Shown piece by piece: positions 36,815 through 46,051 of a stretch of DNA of 64,000 nucleotides; position 1 is the first letter of the stretch; each line of letters opens with the position of its first letter. Source of the stretch: CBFHSF01 sp965658445. GTDB lineage: Bacteria; Bacteroidota; Bacteroidia; Flavobacteriales; Schleiferiaceae. The stretch lies in NCBI GenBank assembly GCA_965658445.1, contig CBFHSF010000006.1:91232-155231 (forward strand), given 5' to 3'. Made by a program: the position numbers and the translations under genes. Under the pieces are notes generated by a model that worked only from the letters and a program-made list of their open reading frames with translations, made no database searches and was not told where the DNA came from.

Positions 36815-37420
36815 ATGGATATCGATTTAGCCTTTGAAATCATTGCCGTACTCCTCGCCTTGGGATACCTCTACTACATGGTGAAAGAGAATATTCTTTG
36901 TTGGATTTTTGGTATTGCCAATTCCCTACTGAGCCTTGTATTGATGATTCGCGTGGGGCTGTATTCAGAATCCATCTTGTACGTGTTCTACGTTGGCGTT
37001 GGAATCTATGGATTGCTCTTGTGGAGCAAAAAGGACAAAAAGGGAAAGGAAATCGCCATTACCAACAACAAGCCCGTACACAATGTCATGCTCATTATTA
37101 TTGGGGCAGCGGGTGCATTGGGACTGGGACATTTGTTTTCCACACAGACCAATGCAGAAAGTCCCTACTTTGATGCCACGACAACGAGCTTCAGCTTTGT
37201 GGCGAGTTTTCTAGAAGCGCATAAAATACTGTCCTCTTGGATCTATTGGATTCTGATCAATGGAGCCACCATTTACCTCTATTTTACCAAAGGCCTTTTT
37301 TACTACACGGGTCTCACCGTTGTGTACACCATTTTTTCTGTTGCAGGTCTCTTGGCATGGCGCAAAAAGTACTTGGCCTCAAAATTGGATTCGGCAAATA
37401 CCTTTATTGAAAGAAATTAA
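36815..37420 (+). CDS. pnuC: PnuC-like nicotinamide riboside transporter
   Basis: 201 residues with about seven membrane helices and PnuC landmarks: ENILCWIFGIANSLLS early on, ESILYVFYVGVGIYGLLLW in the middle, and SSWIYWILINGATIYLYFTKGLFYY near the end, followed by a basic tail. PnuC imports nicotinamide riboside for NAD synthesis by facilitated diffusion, with trapping by a kinase. No kinase gene or riboswitch was found beside it. Vitamin-specific relatives (PnuT, PnuX) exist, so the exact cargo is less certain than the family. Confidence 0.85.
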   Translation: MDIDLAFEIIAVLLALGYLYYMVKENILCWIFGIANSLLSLVLMIRVGLYSESILYVFYVGVGIYGLLLWSKKDKKGKEIAITNNKPVHNVMLIIIGAAGALGLGHLFSTQTNAESPYFDATTTSFSFVASFLEAHKILSSWIYWILINGATIYLYFTKGLFYYTGLTVVYTIFSVAGLLAWRKKYLASKLDSANTFIERN

Positions 37421-37514
37421 TCTTCCGCTACACTGCCTTTCAAATTTTTGCTTAATTGCGGCGAATTATTAGGTACTGTATCCCAACGCGTTTTATACCC
37501 AAAACCTAAAAGAC

Positions 37515-38173
37515 ATGCGTATTTTCCACCCTGTAAGGATGAGTGCTTTGGCCGTCCTACTCTTTTTGTCTCAGTTTTCTAAAGCCGACCCCTATAAGGA
37601 TAGTGTCATCGTCAATTTGGGATTGACCATTGACAGCCTTATTTACAATGGATACGGTAAGGGATTCGATAACTACATAGATATGAATGCCTTTTGTGAC
37701 CGCTTTCTCATTGAAAAGGAAGGCGATGACAAATTGCGAAAATTCAACCTTTTCTTTAAGTTGGGAGTCACATCAAGGTTCAACTTGGGGCAAGAAATTG
37801 TATCGTCAACAGAGGCTGGAGGCATCTATACCTTTTTGAGTTATTACGAAGAAGACGATCATTACATCTTAGTTTTCAGGCTCTTTTCTGCTGATGGCTT
37901 AAACTACCATCTCCTGAGGTAAATTACAACGATGGGAAACCAAAAATTGAAGACATCTATGTCTTTGCCACGGATGAGAATCTTTCAGAAACCATGGGGA
38001 GCCTGTATTTTAAAGCATTGTATGAGGAAGGCTTGGTCGATTATACCGACGGATAAGCAACGGGCTCTCAAAAAGACGTTCAATTGTGTATCCAAGCCAA
38101 AAAGTTGTTGGCGGAAGATGAAGCCGAAGAAGAGCCTTCCAAACCACCGAAATGGTGGCAATTTTGGAAATAA
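37515..38173 (+). pseudogene. Secreted protein of unknown function, frameshift plus TAA
   Basis: Frame 1 (37515 to about 37897) gives a signal peptide, then ADPYKDSVIVNLGLTIDSL and FFKLGVTSRFNLGQEIVSS up to RLFSADG. A shift of frame near 37897 continues with LKLPSPEVNYNDGKPKIEDIY and LSETMGSLYFKALYEEGLVD to TAA at 38054-38056. The same frame goes on with QKDVQLCIQAKKLLAEDEAE to WWQFWK and TAA at 38173. Two independent lesions in one gene favour real decay. No family was recognised. Confidence 0.65.
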
Positions 38174-38276
38174 TCTTAAAAAACTGTTAACGTCCGTTCT
38201 AGTTTTTGAAACATGACGTACGGGCTTGGCTGGCTGGACTTTATACATTAGCCCTACCAACCAACTCTTACTATAT

Positions 38277-38894
38277 ATGTTAATTGCAGGAATAGAGTCT
38301 CCGGTCATAGATCGGGTGACTCCTTCCTCAATGGTCTGCCCATGTTGCAAAGACCGAGGAAGCACAGAAATCACGGTGCGTCGCCACCACTTTCAATTAT
38401 TCAAAATCCCCTTTTTACCACTGTATAGATCGGGAACAGCTGAATGCCTCTCTTGTAGGTTTTCTAGCGTAAACAACCCCGTATCCCGTCAGTTTAAACG
38501 CGTTGTGCGCAAGGTTGTCAAAGAGGCCTCAGGTCCGGTTTGGCAATTCTCTGGATGGGCTCTTATCGCAGTGGTGTTCTCACTGTTTATTTGGGGAGAG
38601 AGCAACCAAAATCAAAAGCTCAACGAGTTATTTCTTCAACCTCAGGTAAATGATATCTACCACTTTAAAACTGAGGACGGTCTATACGCCAGCTTCAAGA
38701 TTGTGGACATGTCAGAGACCCAATGGGTCATTTCTGAGAATATTTCTGAGAGCCACTCTTTGTCGGATTTAAAAGCCATTGATCCCGAAGTAGGGTTCTC
38801 TAATTACTCCTTCGCCATTGCAAAAGACGTGGTGGAAGAGGAACTCACTCGTGGGGTCATTGTAGATATTTCTAGACCGATGGATCAGCCGTAG
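38277..38894 (+). CDS. Membrane protein with N-terminal zinc-ribbon-like motif
   Basis: 205 residues from the ATG at 38277. Cysteines in CPCC (21-24) and CLSC (57-60) suggest a zinc ribbon, followed by one membrane helix (about 87-106) and a beta-rich C-terminal domain (NDIYHFKTEDGLYASFKIVDM). The topology suggests a cytosolic zinc domain and an extracytoplasmic tail. The family is not recognised. It is followed by another small membrane-protein gene. Confidence 0.65.
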   Translation: MLIAGIESPVIDRVTPSSMVCPCCKDRGSTEITVRRHHFQLFKIPFLPLYRSGTAECLSCRFSSVNNPVSRQFKRVVRKVVKEASGPVWQFSGWALIAVVFSLFIWGESNQNQKLNELFLQPQVNDIYHFKTEDGLYASFKIVDMSETQWVISENISESHSLSDLKAIDPEVGFSNYSFAIAKDVVEEELTRGVIVDISRPMDQP

Positions 38895-38953
38895 GAGACA
38901 TTCTTCACAACCTAGAATTCGTGGATTCCATCTTCATTTACTATCTTAGTTAC

Positions 38954-39385
38954 ATGAGAATATCCTTGCGATTTGTTTTGTGGACATTGGGATTGTTTAT
39001 CCCCCTTTTCTTTTTGGCAACCGGTTCTGATCTACTGAATTTTGAACTCTCAGCCTACATCCCCCTGGGAACACCCATGACGGCTTTGGGACTCATCAGT
39101 CTTCAAGGCTGGCTCATTGTGGCCTTGCCGGTCCAACGAAGAACCACGAAGGCTTTTCTTTTCCTTCACAAAATTCGCTACGCCTTTGTCTGGATTTCCA
39201 TGCTTTGGATTCCCGTGGGATACCTACTGTCGGGCAATTTCTTTTTTAACTTCACAGGAGGCGGTGAATTGATTTTCGGATACGAAGCCTCTGAGTGGTT
39301 TTGGATGTTTACCTATCTCCTGGTGGGTGCCCCACTCGTATTTGCCACCCTTTGGCTCATTGTAAAGGCCTTAGACCGCAAATAA
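38954..39385 (+). CDS. Hypothetical four-TM membrane protein
   Basis: 143 residues from the ATG at 38954, made of about four hydrophobic helices (about 5-22, 40-58, 70-90 and 115-138) with a Phe/Gly-rich loop (GNFFFNFTGGGELIFG) before the last helix. No family is recognised. It lies 59 bases after the zinc-ribbon membrane gene. Confidence 0.6.
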   Translation: MRISLRFVLWTLGLFIPLFFLATGSDLLNFELSAYIPLGTPMTALGLISLQGWLIVALPVQRRTTKAFLFLHKIRYAFVWISMLWIPVGYLLSGNFFFNFTGGGELIFGYEASEWFWMFTYLLVGAPLVFATLWLIVKALDRK

Positions 39386-39459
39386 TTTCCCAAGACGCCC
39401 ATTGTAGAAGGTAATAGTATTATTTTCGGCGCTTTAGAATTTTACATTCTCTAAAATCC

Positions 39460-40536
39460 ATGGCGAAGAAGTACATAAAGGGATTTGACGGCCTTAGGAG
39501 TTATTCCATTTTACTGGTCATCATCACGCATTTAGGATTTGCGCATTCTTTTGCAGAAGGCAGCTATCTCAGAGATCGCGTGTTTTACTTCTTTTCTGGC
39601 GTCGCAGGCGTAAACATCTTTTTTGCCCTCAGTGGATTTTTAATTACCACGCTCATCCTTGCAGAATACGACAAGACGGGGCGCTTCAATGTGCTCAACT
39701 TTTTTATCCGAAGGTTCTTGCGGCTGTTACCTCCCATACTCCCCTTCTATTTGGCTCTGGCCATTTTTATGTCCTTGGGATATGTTCGCGAAACCTATTG
39801 GGGACTCCTGGCCTCTGTGTTCTACTTGTACAATTACGTTCCCAAGGCCAAAATTCTCTATTCCACAGAATTGAGTCATACGTGGTCTCTGGCCGTTGAA
39901 GAACAGTTCTATCTCATGTGGGCCTTCCTATTTGCAAAAGTTTCTAAGAAAGCATTAGAAAAGACTCTTTGGGTTTTGCTGCTTGGATGTGTCCTTGCCT
40001 CGTATATTCTCCCCGGTCTCCCCATAAATATAAAAGGAGAAGACTACCTACTGGGAGATGTGTTTTTTGTGATGCGATGGACCTTACCAGCCATCGGCCC
40101 CATTCTTATCGGTTCTTTGTTGGCGCTTTGGCAGCACAGAAATTTTGGAAACATTCGGGAGCGATTTGCCTCTTCGCGATGGGGTTGGATTGCCTTTTTG
40201 GTTTTTCTGTGTCCGTTCTACATTCCTGATTTTCTAGTGCCCATCATGAGAATGCTTCACGCCACAGGCGCTTCTCTCCTCTTGGTCTGGATTCTCAACA
40301 ATCAAAGCCACAAAGTGGTAGGTGCATTGGAATGGTCGCCCTTGAGATACATAGGCACCATTTCTTACGGTCTATACATTTGGCAAGGATTCTTTGTGAG
40401 AACAGGCCCTGACTTTACCCCAAAAATCTGGGTTCACGACCCACCCGTCAATGTTTTGTTGACTTTTGTCGTTGCGATTGTATCTTACGAACTGTACGAG
40501 AAAAAAGTCCTTGCCCTCAAGAAGAAGTTTTATTGA
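39460..40536 (+). CDS. Acyltransferase 3 family protein (OafA/YrhL-like)
   Basis: 358 residues with about ten membrane helices. The N-terminal FDGLRSYSILLVIITHLGF contains the catalytic His of the acyltransferase-3 family, followed by GVNIFFALSGFLITTLIL and the RRFLRLLPPILPFYLALAI helix. TWSLAVEEQFYLMW and YIGTISYGLYIWQGFF are also diagnostic. These integral membrane enzymes O-acylate (often acetylate) surface sugars, peptidoglycan or lipids. The C-terminal SGNH domain of some relatives is absent. It is the second surface-acylation system in the window besides the MBOAT/SGNH pair. Confidence 0.92.
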   Translation: MAKKYIKGFDGLRSYSILLVIITHLGFAHSFAEGSYLRDRVFYFFSGVAGVNIFFALSGFLITTLILAEYDKTGRFNVLNFFIRRFLRLLPPILPFYLALAIFMSLGYVRETYWGLLASVFYLYNYVPKAKILYSTELSHTWSLAVEEQFYLMWAFLFAKVSKKALEKTLWVLLLGCVLASYILPGLPINIKGEDYLLGDVFFVMRWTLPAIGPILIGSLLALWQHRNFGNIRERFASSRWGWIAFLVFLCPFYIPDFLVPIMRMLHATGASLLLVWILNNQSHKVVGALEWSPLRYIGTISYGLYIWQGFFVRTGPDFTPKIWVHDPPVNVLLTFVVAIVSYELYEKKVLALKKKFY

Positions 40537-40627
40537 TTTCTCCCTTAGGAATTAAGGGGTTTACCGGTTTTATTTACCAAGAAATAAACCTTGGCTCCTA
40601 TCTCGCATCTAACCATAAATACGAATC

Positions 40628-41606
40628 ATGACTAGGATTATTTTTCTGCGTTCTTCTGTGTTGAGATCCCCTTTTGGTTTTTCGAGTTCTCTTTTGATGG
40701 TGATGAGTTTTTTTATGCTGATGGCATTGGAGTCTTGCTCTGATGACAGCCCCGCCATTTCCATTCCCCTACAACCCAAAAACGTCCTGTTTGTCATTGT
40801 GGATGACATGGGTACGGACGCCACTCCGGGGGACTCCATCGGAACCACAAAACCCCATACACCCACGTTAGAATCCTTAGCAGACGAAGGCATTACTTAC
40901 ACCAATGTATGGGCCACGCCAACCTGCACTCCCACGCGTGCGGCAATGCTCACTGGACACCACGGATTTGACACAGAGGTATTGGAGGTTGGAGATTACA
41001 TCTCCTCTTCTGAAGTCATTATTCACTAATACATTAGCAATCAATTGGGTGGCAGTTATTCTCAAGCACTCATTGGAAAATGGCATTTGGGTAACAACAC
41101 GTCTCATCCCAACGTCATGGGAGTGGATTACTTTGCTGGAGTGCTTTCGGGTTCTGTTGATGATTACTACAATTGGCGCCTCAATGACAACGGAATCAAC
41201 TCCATCTCCCAAGAATACATAACCAGTAAATTTACAGACTTAGCCATTGGATAGGACAGCAGGATCAACCTTGGTTTTTGTGGCTAGCCTACAACGCACC
41301 CCACACCCCCATTCACTTACCTCCTGACAGTCTTCACTACCAAAGTTCCTTGCCCAATGATTCCGTTCCATCAATCCTTTAGAAAATCCAAACCTTCTCA
41401 ATCCCAATCAGCAACCTATTAGCGCTGAGAATGCTGCTGTTTGTTGGCCTATCGGCAAGTCTTCCCTTAGCCCTCTCGCCCAAGCAAAGAGCAAGGCACA
41501 TTCTGAGTTCTTCCTCAACCCAAAGGAGGCTCCAAAGCCACCAGATTCTGAATGGGAAAAAGTGGAGACTTTAGAGGTCTTTGACCTGTACAAAGCCGTG
41601 AAGTAA
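40628..41606 (+). pseudogene. Sulfatase remnant
   Basis: It starts as a lipoprotein (LESC) sulfatase: NVLFVIVDDMGTDATPGD, then CTPTRAAMLTG, the C-x-P-x-R site whose Cys becomes formylglycine. A TAA at 41027-41029 interrupts, and the same frame resumes with QLGGSYSQALIGKWHLG up to TAG at 41254. A shift near 41247 gives WIGQQDQPWFLWLAYNAPHTPIHLPP and a stop near 41382. A last open piece reads NPNQQPISAENAAV to FDLYKAVK, TAA 41606. With under 330 codons the gene is much shorter than normal sulfatases (about 450-600). Confidence 0.78.
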
Positions 41607-41689
41607 AAAACTCCTGACGCTTTGTGGTACGGCGTTTCTCTTCGTTTTCGTACCTTTCCTTCTCAATTGTTAACCACAACCTTCCATCG

Positions 41690-42586
41690 ATGAAAAAAAT
41701 TGCTGCTCTTAGCTTTTTGGCCTTGTGTGTAATGGCCTGTACGTCAAACGATAAAAAAGCGACCAATGAGCCAACCGCTCTTGAGCTTTCAGAAAACCTC
41801 GCAAGAACAGCCTCGGAAGACGCCACCGTTTTCACATTAGATCACCACGGAATGGCCGCAGAAGAAGGTGTAGAAATGCCTCAAAGTGTTGCGACCATTC
41901 TTTCTGAGCCACACATAAACCTTCCGCTCTTGGAGCAGTTCCCGTTAATTGGTTTAGACCTGCCCTTCAAATTCTTAATTTACCAGGAAAGCGATTCAAC
42001 CGGTTTAATGACTGCGTATACGTCAGGCGAATTTATGGCTAGAAGACATGGCTTCAGCAGCATTGACTTTATCGAAGAGTATGAGCAAGAAGCCCTGAGA
42101 AGATTAAAAAAAGCCGGAGATTTGCCTGTAGCCAAAGTAAAATACGACTTGGTGACCGAGCGCTACGGAATGGTTTTTATTCCTTCCGAAAAAGATTTTG
42201 ACGCTACCATTACCTCTCTTAAATCGGCTGTCATGGGACAAGGAGATACGCGTTGGTTTGGAGAAATCGCATACCATGAAGAAGCCGCCAAAACCGGTGT
42301 TACTCTTCCCAGAACTACACTTCTCCTCTTTGGAGACCCTGCTCCAGGAGGTAAGGCCATGGCACAGTACCCGAGATTGGGATTGGACGCTTTCTGTCAA
42401 AAGATTTTGGTTCTTGAAAACGAAGAGGGTCGCGTTCAGATCGTATTCAATGACATCGTAGAATTTGCAAAGCTTTACTACGGAGACTACACCAAGGCCC
42501 ACGAGGTAATCAACGGACGACTCAAACAAACCTTTACTGCAGCGTTGAAAGTTGAAGAGAAGGCTGAGGAGATGGCAGAGGAGTAG
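41690..42586 (+). CDS. Lipoprotein with two DUF302-like domains
   Basis: 298 residues from the ATG at 41690, chosen because it begins a proper lipoprotein signal (MKKIAALSFLALCVMAC). The mature protein contains two DUF302-like halves. The first includes NLPLLEQFPLIGLDLPFKFLIY; the second includes LPRTTLLLFGDPAPGGKAM and GLDAFCQKILVLENEEGRV. The role of DUF302 is unclear; it is often in small periplasmic proteins. A strong terminator follows. Confidence 0.8.
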   Translation: MKKIAALSFLALCVMACTSNDKKATNEPTALELSENLARTASEDATVFTLDHHGMAAEEGVEMPQSVATILSEPHINLPLLEQFPLIGLDLPFKFLIYQESDSTGLMTAYTSGEFMARRHGFSSIDFIEEYEQEALRRLKKAGDLPVAKVKYDLVTERYGMVFIPSEKDFDATITSLKSAVMGQGDTRWFGEIAYHEEAAKTGVTLPRTTLLLFGDPAPGGKAMAQYPRLGLDAFCQKILVLENEEGRVQIVFNDIVEFAKLYYGDYTKAHEVINGRLKQTFTAALKVEEKAEEMAEE

Positions 42587-42612
42587 GACGGATTATCTTT
42601 TTGAAAATATTC

Positions 42613-42647
42613 AAGGGGAATTGAGATTTTTCAATTCCCCTTTTTTT
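42613..42647 (+). terminator. Intrinsic terminator of the DUF302 gene
   Basis: AAGGGGAATTGA (42613-42624) pairs perfectly with TCAATTCCCCTT (42631-42642) and runs into a tract of T. Confidence 0.92.
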
Positions 42648-42793
42648 GGGGCTTGTTTAAACTAAACTTTAAATTTTCTTGTTTTCATTAAAAAGGGCTT
42701 CGAAAAACATACGAAAACTCTTACCTTTTTACCTGAAATTTTGAAGACATCTATTGAATTGCACGTTTTACCAACCTCTTGAATAACGACGCT

Positions 42794-43183
42794 ATGACTC
42801 TACTCAGAAACTCCGCAGAAAACAAAGAGCTCCTTCATCAAATTCTCCTCGCCAAAACAGAGGAAGAAAAGTCCCAATTTTCCATTCAGCTGGAGGAAAA
42901 CGGCGTTTCCGTCAAGCGACAAGAACGCTGGATTCGAAGTCATAAAAGATTTGAGAAGCGCAGAAAAAACATCAAGGCAAGAGCCTCATATTCTGGGTTG
43001 GAAAAAATTCTCATCGTGGCCTTAGCCCCTTTCTCTTTGGCATTTTTAGAGGGAGGATTCTCCTTTGAAGCTGACAAGGAATACGTGACCATGAGAAAAC
43101 AAGGAACGTATTACTTAACGTTAGGACTTTCTCTTTGGGTTTCCCTTGCTATACTTGCCTATTTGCCCTTTGTATTAGACTAA
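42794..43183 (+). CDS. Hypothetical membrane protein
   Basis: 129 residues from the ATG at 42794 (an in-frame TTG lies 15 bases earlier). The first 70 residues are highly charged and helical (KRQERWIRSHKRFEKRRKN), followed by two membrane segments (about 70-85 and 105-127). The arrangement suggests a cytosolic coiled or RNA/DNA-facing part anchored to the membrane. No family is recognised. Confidence 0.55.
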   Translation: MTLLRNSAENKELLHQILLAKTEEEKSQFSIQLEENGVSVKRQERWIRSHKRFEKRRKNIKARASYSGLEKILIVALAPFSLAFLEGGFSFEADKEYVTMRKQGTYYLTLGLSLWVSLAILAYLPFVLD

Positions 43184-43215
43184 TTACTTCAGAAACTTTT
43201 ACCGTTTTATCGTCC

Positions 43216-43392
43216 ATGAATCGTTCATTTTCGTGGACGACTTCTTTATTGAGCCCATTTCGTTTTGTGTTCAACGCCCTTCTCGCGGCATCTGCTCACC
43301 TCGCCGCTGGCGATCAACAATGGGCAGGTGCTGCCATGGCCTTAGTCTTTGGTTTGATTTCCTACTTTACTGGAAAAAAGGTGGGAGGATAA
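43216..43392 (+). CDS. Small hydrophobic protein
   Basis: 58 residues from the ATG at 43216: an aromatic N-terminus, then a hydrophobic Ala/Gly-rich helix pair (FNALLAASAHLAAGDQQWAG and ALVFGLISYFTGKK). It has a clean terminator after it, which supports a real transcript. No family is recognised. Confidence 0.5.
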   Translation: MNRSFSWTTSLLSPFRFVFNALLAASAHLAAGDQQWAGAAMALVFGLISYFTGKKVGG

Positions 43393-43415
43393 TCACTCGT
43401 TGAATTCATAAACTA

Positions 43416-43442
43416 AAAGAGGGTTTCGGCCCTCTTTTTTTT
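43416..43442 (+). terminator. Intrinsic terminator
   Basis: AAAGAGGG (43416-43423) and CCCTCTTT (43430-43437) form an 8-bp stem with a 6-base loop and a T tract. Confidence 0.9.
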
Positions 43443-43487
43443 GCTCTATATTGTAGTCATCATAAAAACAAAACCTCCAAAAAATTC

Positions 43488-43862
43488 ATGCAGCGACTAC
43501 TAACCCTTTCTCTTGCAGGCATTCTAGCACTTAGTGGCTGCTCTGTAGAAAACTGCACCTTAGAATTTGCATTGGTTACCGTAAGTGTCACAGGAGGTTA
43601 TTTGGATAGAACCGCTACGGTTAGATCCTCTACGGGTGATACCGTGTACTCATACATCAATCCACAAGACAGCACCTCTCTCCCTCCACCCCACTATGTT
43701 ATTTTGGATGATAATTACGCAGGGGATTTGCGAGATGACCAAGATGTATTCACCTTTTTTGGATGGTTACAAGACAGTTTAGTTGTGACTCAAAACTATC
43801 TGATTTCTGCGGATGCCTGTCACATCAATAGAGAATCTGGTCCCTCAGAAATTGAATTGTAA
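43488..43862 (+). CDS. Small lipoprotein
   Basis: 124 residues with lipobox ALSGC (Cys18). The mature part is a short beta-rich domain containing a Pro/Asp-rich strand pair (SLPPPHYVILDDNYAGDL) and paired cysteines (Cys23 and one near residue 112). The function is unknown. Confidence 0.65.
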   Translation: MQRLLTLSLAGILALSGCSVENCTLEFALVTVSVTGGYLDRTATVRSSTGDTVYSYINPQDSTSLPPPHYVILDDNYAGDLRDDQDVFTFFGWLQDSLVVTQNYLISADACHINRESGPSEIEL

Positions 43863-43949
43863 AGGAGACTTCAATAAAGGCAGATTATCCAAGGCAAATT
43901 CATTTATTTTGCGTGATCAACGTTCAACAAACTCCAATACACGAATCGC

Positions 43950-44579
43950 ATGCAAGATAATCTCAAAGGAAGGTCAAAAGGTCTCTCTCCAGTCCTCCTG
44001 ATTCTTTTTTTACTGGCCCTAGCAGCAGGAGCTTACTTTATTTTTAGTCCTTCACCTGTCTCCAAAATCAAAGGTGATTTTGAGGCTGAAGGTTTGATTA
44101 TCTATTCAGAAATGGTTACGGATGACGGAACGGATTACTATCAAGAAGCCATGATTGCATATTCCATTGGAGATTCTACCTATTGGGCGGAAGCGGCTGT
44201 TGCGGATTCCTTCTCTGTGCAGTATCCTGGAAACGAGGTCCTTCTCAACGTGAAAATCGCAGATACTACCCAAATTTCCATTCAAAGCGTAGTAGAAAAC
44301 TTCTCTGCGAACAACAAGCAGGAGTACGTTTGGAATGCGGATAATCGCGTCAGTAAAATTACTTTCATCAACTCCATCGCATTCTATGCTACATATATTG
44401 ACGAGCAGTTTGCGGGAGGATTCTATTCGCTTGCGGTATTGGATGAGGATGTACTTACCCTTTATCCCATAAAATACGAAGGGCTTTATCAAGAAAGCGC
44501 GCTACCGTTAAAAGTGATTTCTGACGGTGGGTATACTCAATCTTTAATTGACGAAGAAACGGGCCAAGTCTTTCTCTGA
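43950..44579 (+). CDS. Membrane-anchored hypothetical protein
   Basis: 209 residues. After a basic N-terminus (KGRSKG) comes one membrane helix (about 13-31), then a soluble beta-rich domain predicted outside the inner membrane. No family is recognised. Its last 43 bases overlap the end of the MFS gene on the opposite strand, a tail-to-tail overlap with no room for a separate terminator. Confidence 0.62.
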   Translation: MQDNLKGRSKGLSPVLLILFLLALAAGAYFIFSPSPVSKIKGDFEAEGLIIYSEMVTDDGTDYYQEAMIAYSIGDSTYWAEAAVADSFSVQYPGNEVLLNVKIADTTQISIQSVVENFSANNKQEYVWNADNRVSKITFINSIAFYATYIDEQFAGGFYSLAVLDEDVLTLYPIKYEGLYQESALPLKVISDGGYTQSLIDEETGQVFL

Positions 44580-45811
44580 TCTCCGCGCTGAATTCGTTGA
44601 AATAGCAGAGTAGCTCCCGCCCCGATCAAGGCAAAAACAGAAAGACTCAAAAAGACCAATCTATGCCCCAGAGGTCCTGGGTAATTGTCCAATAAATATC
44701 CAATGGTAGGACTCATAAAAATATCTGGCGTGTATCCCAAAAAAGAAATGAGACCAACGGCGGTACCGGTGTAAACCATGGGGATATTAGCTTCCTTCAT
44801 CACAGAAAAATAGATGCCTCTGAGTCCATAAATTCCCATGAGGATAAACGCAAAGTTTAATGCCAACAACCCTCCCGCGAATACATCGTAAAAGACCGCC
44901 AAACCACCCAAAGCGGCCAAGACAAAACAAAGAAGCATAATCACAACGCCTTTGTATTTATTGGCAAGCCAACCCGCGAGTATTGCAAAGACGGGACGCA
45001 TCCAAAGCATAAAGGCTCCAAGAGATGCAGATTCCTTTTCTGAAAACCCTATGACTTCATTGGCAAAGAGGGTAAAGTCATCGGTTACTTTATAACCCAC
45101 ATAGGCACAGATGATAATTACGGATAAAAGCCAAACGCTAGGATTGGTCATTACTACATAAAAGTTTTTCATCTTAAGACCAGCATACGTGGACTGCCTA
45201 ACGGGCAAAAACAACCAGACCAATCCCCCCGCGCAAGCTGTAATGGTACTTCCCAACAACAATATATATTGAAAGGATTCCCTGCGCATTTCTCCAGAAA
45301 TATCAGAGTCCGTGCCTGCTTCCGCGGCAAAAAAAAGGAGACCCACACTTCCTAAAATTGCGCCCACGGCACCTCTTCCACCTTCTAACCAACCAAAGGC
45401 GTTTCCTTGATTATCCTCTCCACCCCATTCTCGGGTAGCCCGAATCAATGCGGACCAAAAAAGACAAATGGTGGTAAACCCCCAATATCCATAGAGAAAA
45501 GGCAAAGTAGTAGCCGGCGGAATCGTTGATAAATAAAAACCTCCAACTGCGGTGGCTATCAAAGCCCAACCAATGAGAGTTTTGGAATTGAATCTATCGG
45601 CAAGGGGGCCTCCAAAAAAGTAAGAAGCCATTGCGATCAGGCCATACATGGAAAAGAAATACCCCAATTCAAAATTTGAAACATCAAATACATTGAGCAT
45701 GGTGGGTCTAAAAACCCTAGGGATCACGAAAGGAAGAAGAAAAATGGCTTCACCTGCCAATACCAAAAGAGTGAGAGAGCCAACACCCGTAATTCCTTTC
45801 TTGTTATTCAT
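44537..45811 (-). CDS. Major facilitator superfamily transporter
   Basis: 424 residues from the ATG at 45811, which removes a poorly conserved 18-residue extension. Twelve membrane helices are visible, with the MFS loop-2/3 motif G-x-LADRF (SYFFGGPLADRFNSKTLIGW) and a matching ILAGWLANKYKG in the second half. MFS proteins of this length move sugars, organic acids or other small solutes by proton coupling; the cargo is unknown. The gene is convergent with the hypothetical gene on the plus strand. Confidence 0.87.
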   Translation of the reverse strand: MNNKKGITGVGSLTLLVLAGEAIFLLPFVIPRVFRPTMLNVFDVSNFELGYFFSMYGLIAMASYFFGGPLADRFNSKTLIGWALIATAVGGFYLSTIPPATTLPFLYGYWGFTTICLFWSALIRATREWGGEDNQGNAFGWLEGGRGAVGAILGSVGLLFFAAEAGTDSDISGEMRRESFQYILLLGSTITACAGGLVWLFLPVRQSTYAGLKMKNFYVVMTNPSVWLLSVIIICAYVGYKVTDDFTLFANEVIGFSEKESASLGAFMLWMRPVFAILAGWLANKYKGVVIMLLCFVLAALGGLAVFYDVFAGGLLALNFAFILMGIYGLRGIYFSVMKEANIPMVYTGTAVGLISFLGYTPDIFMSPTIGYLLDNYPGPLGHRLVFLSLSVFALIGAGATLLFQRIQRGDQRKTWPVSSSIKD

Positions 45812-45978
45812 TTGAAGTATTATTAAATGAAAGATAGGCTTTTTTTTGAAGGATTTTCTTTCCAAATCACAACCTTGGCACGTACTTTGTACTTCTCCTT
45901 ATAACAATACAGAATCTACAACGCATAGATTCTTCATAAAGGTAATTGTTGTTTCAATTGTTAGATGTTTGGTTGGAA

Positions 45979-46016
45979 AACCGGGAAGTGATGTCGCTTC
46001 CCGGTTTTTGTTTTTT
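45979..46016 (+). terminator. Strong terminator with no plus-strand gene before it
   Basis: AACCGGGAAGTG (45979-45990) pairs with CGCTTCCCGGTT (45995-46006), including one G-T pair, around a 4-base loop, and is followed by TTTG and TTTTTT. The only protein gene nearby upstream, the MFS gene, runs the other way, so the terminator may end a small RNA or a short transcript from 45.8-45.98 kb. Confidence 0.8.
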
Positions 46017-46051
46017 ATCTTTAGTAGTAGAGAAAATCAAAAATCAAAACC

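Noticed and set aside
42104..42529. Minus-strand frame of 141 codons inside the DUF302 gene
   Set aside because: Antisense shadow of an intact lipoprotein gene; no start context or domain.
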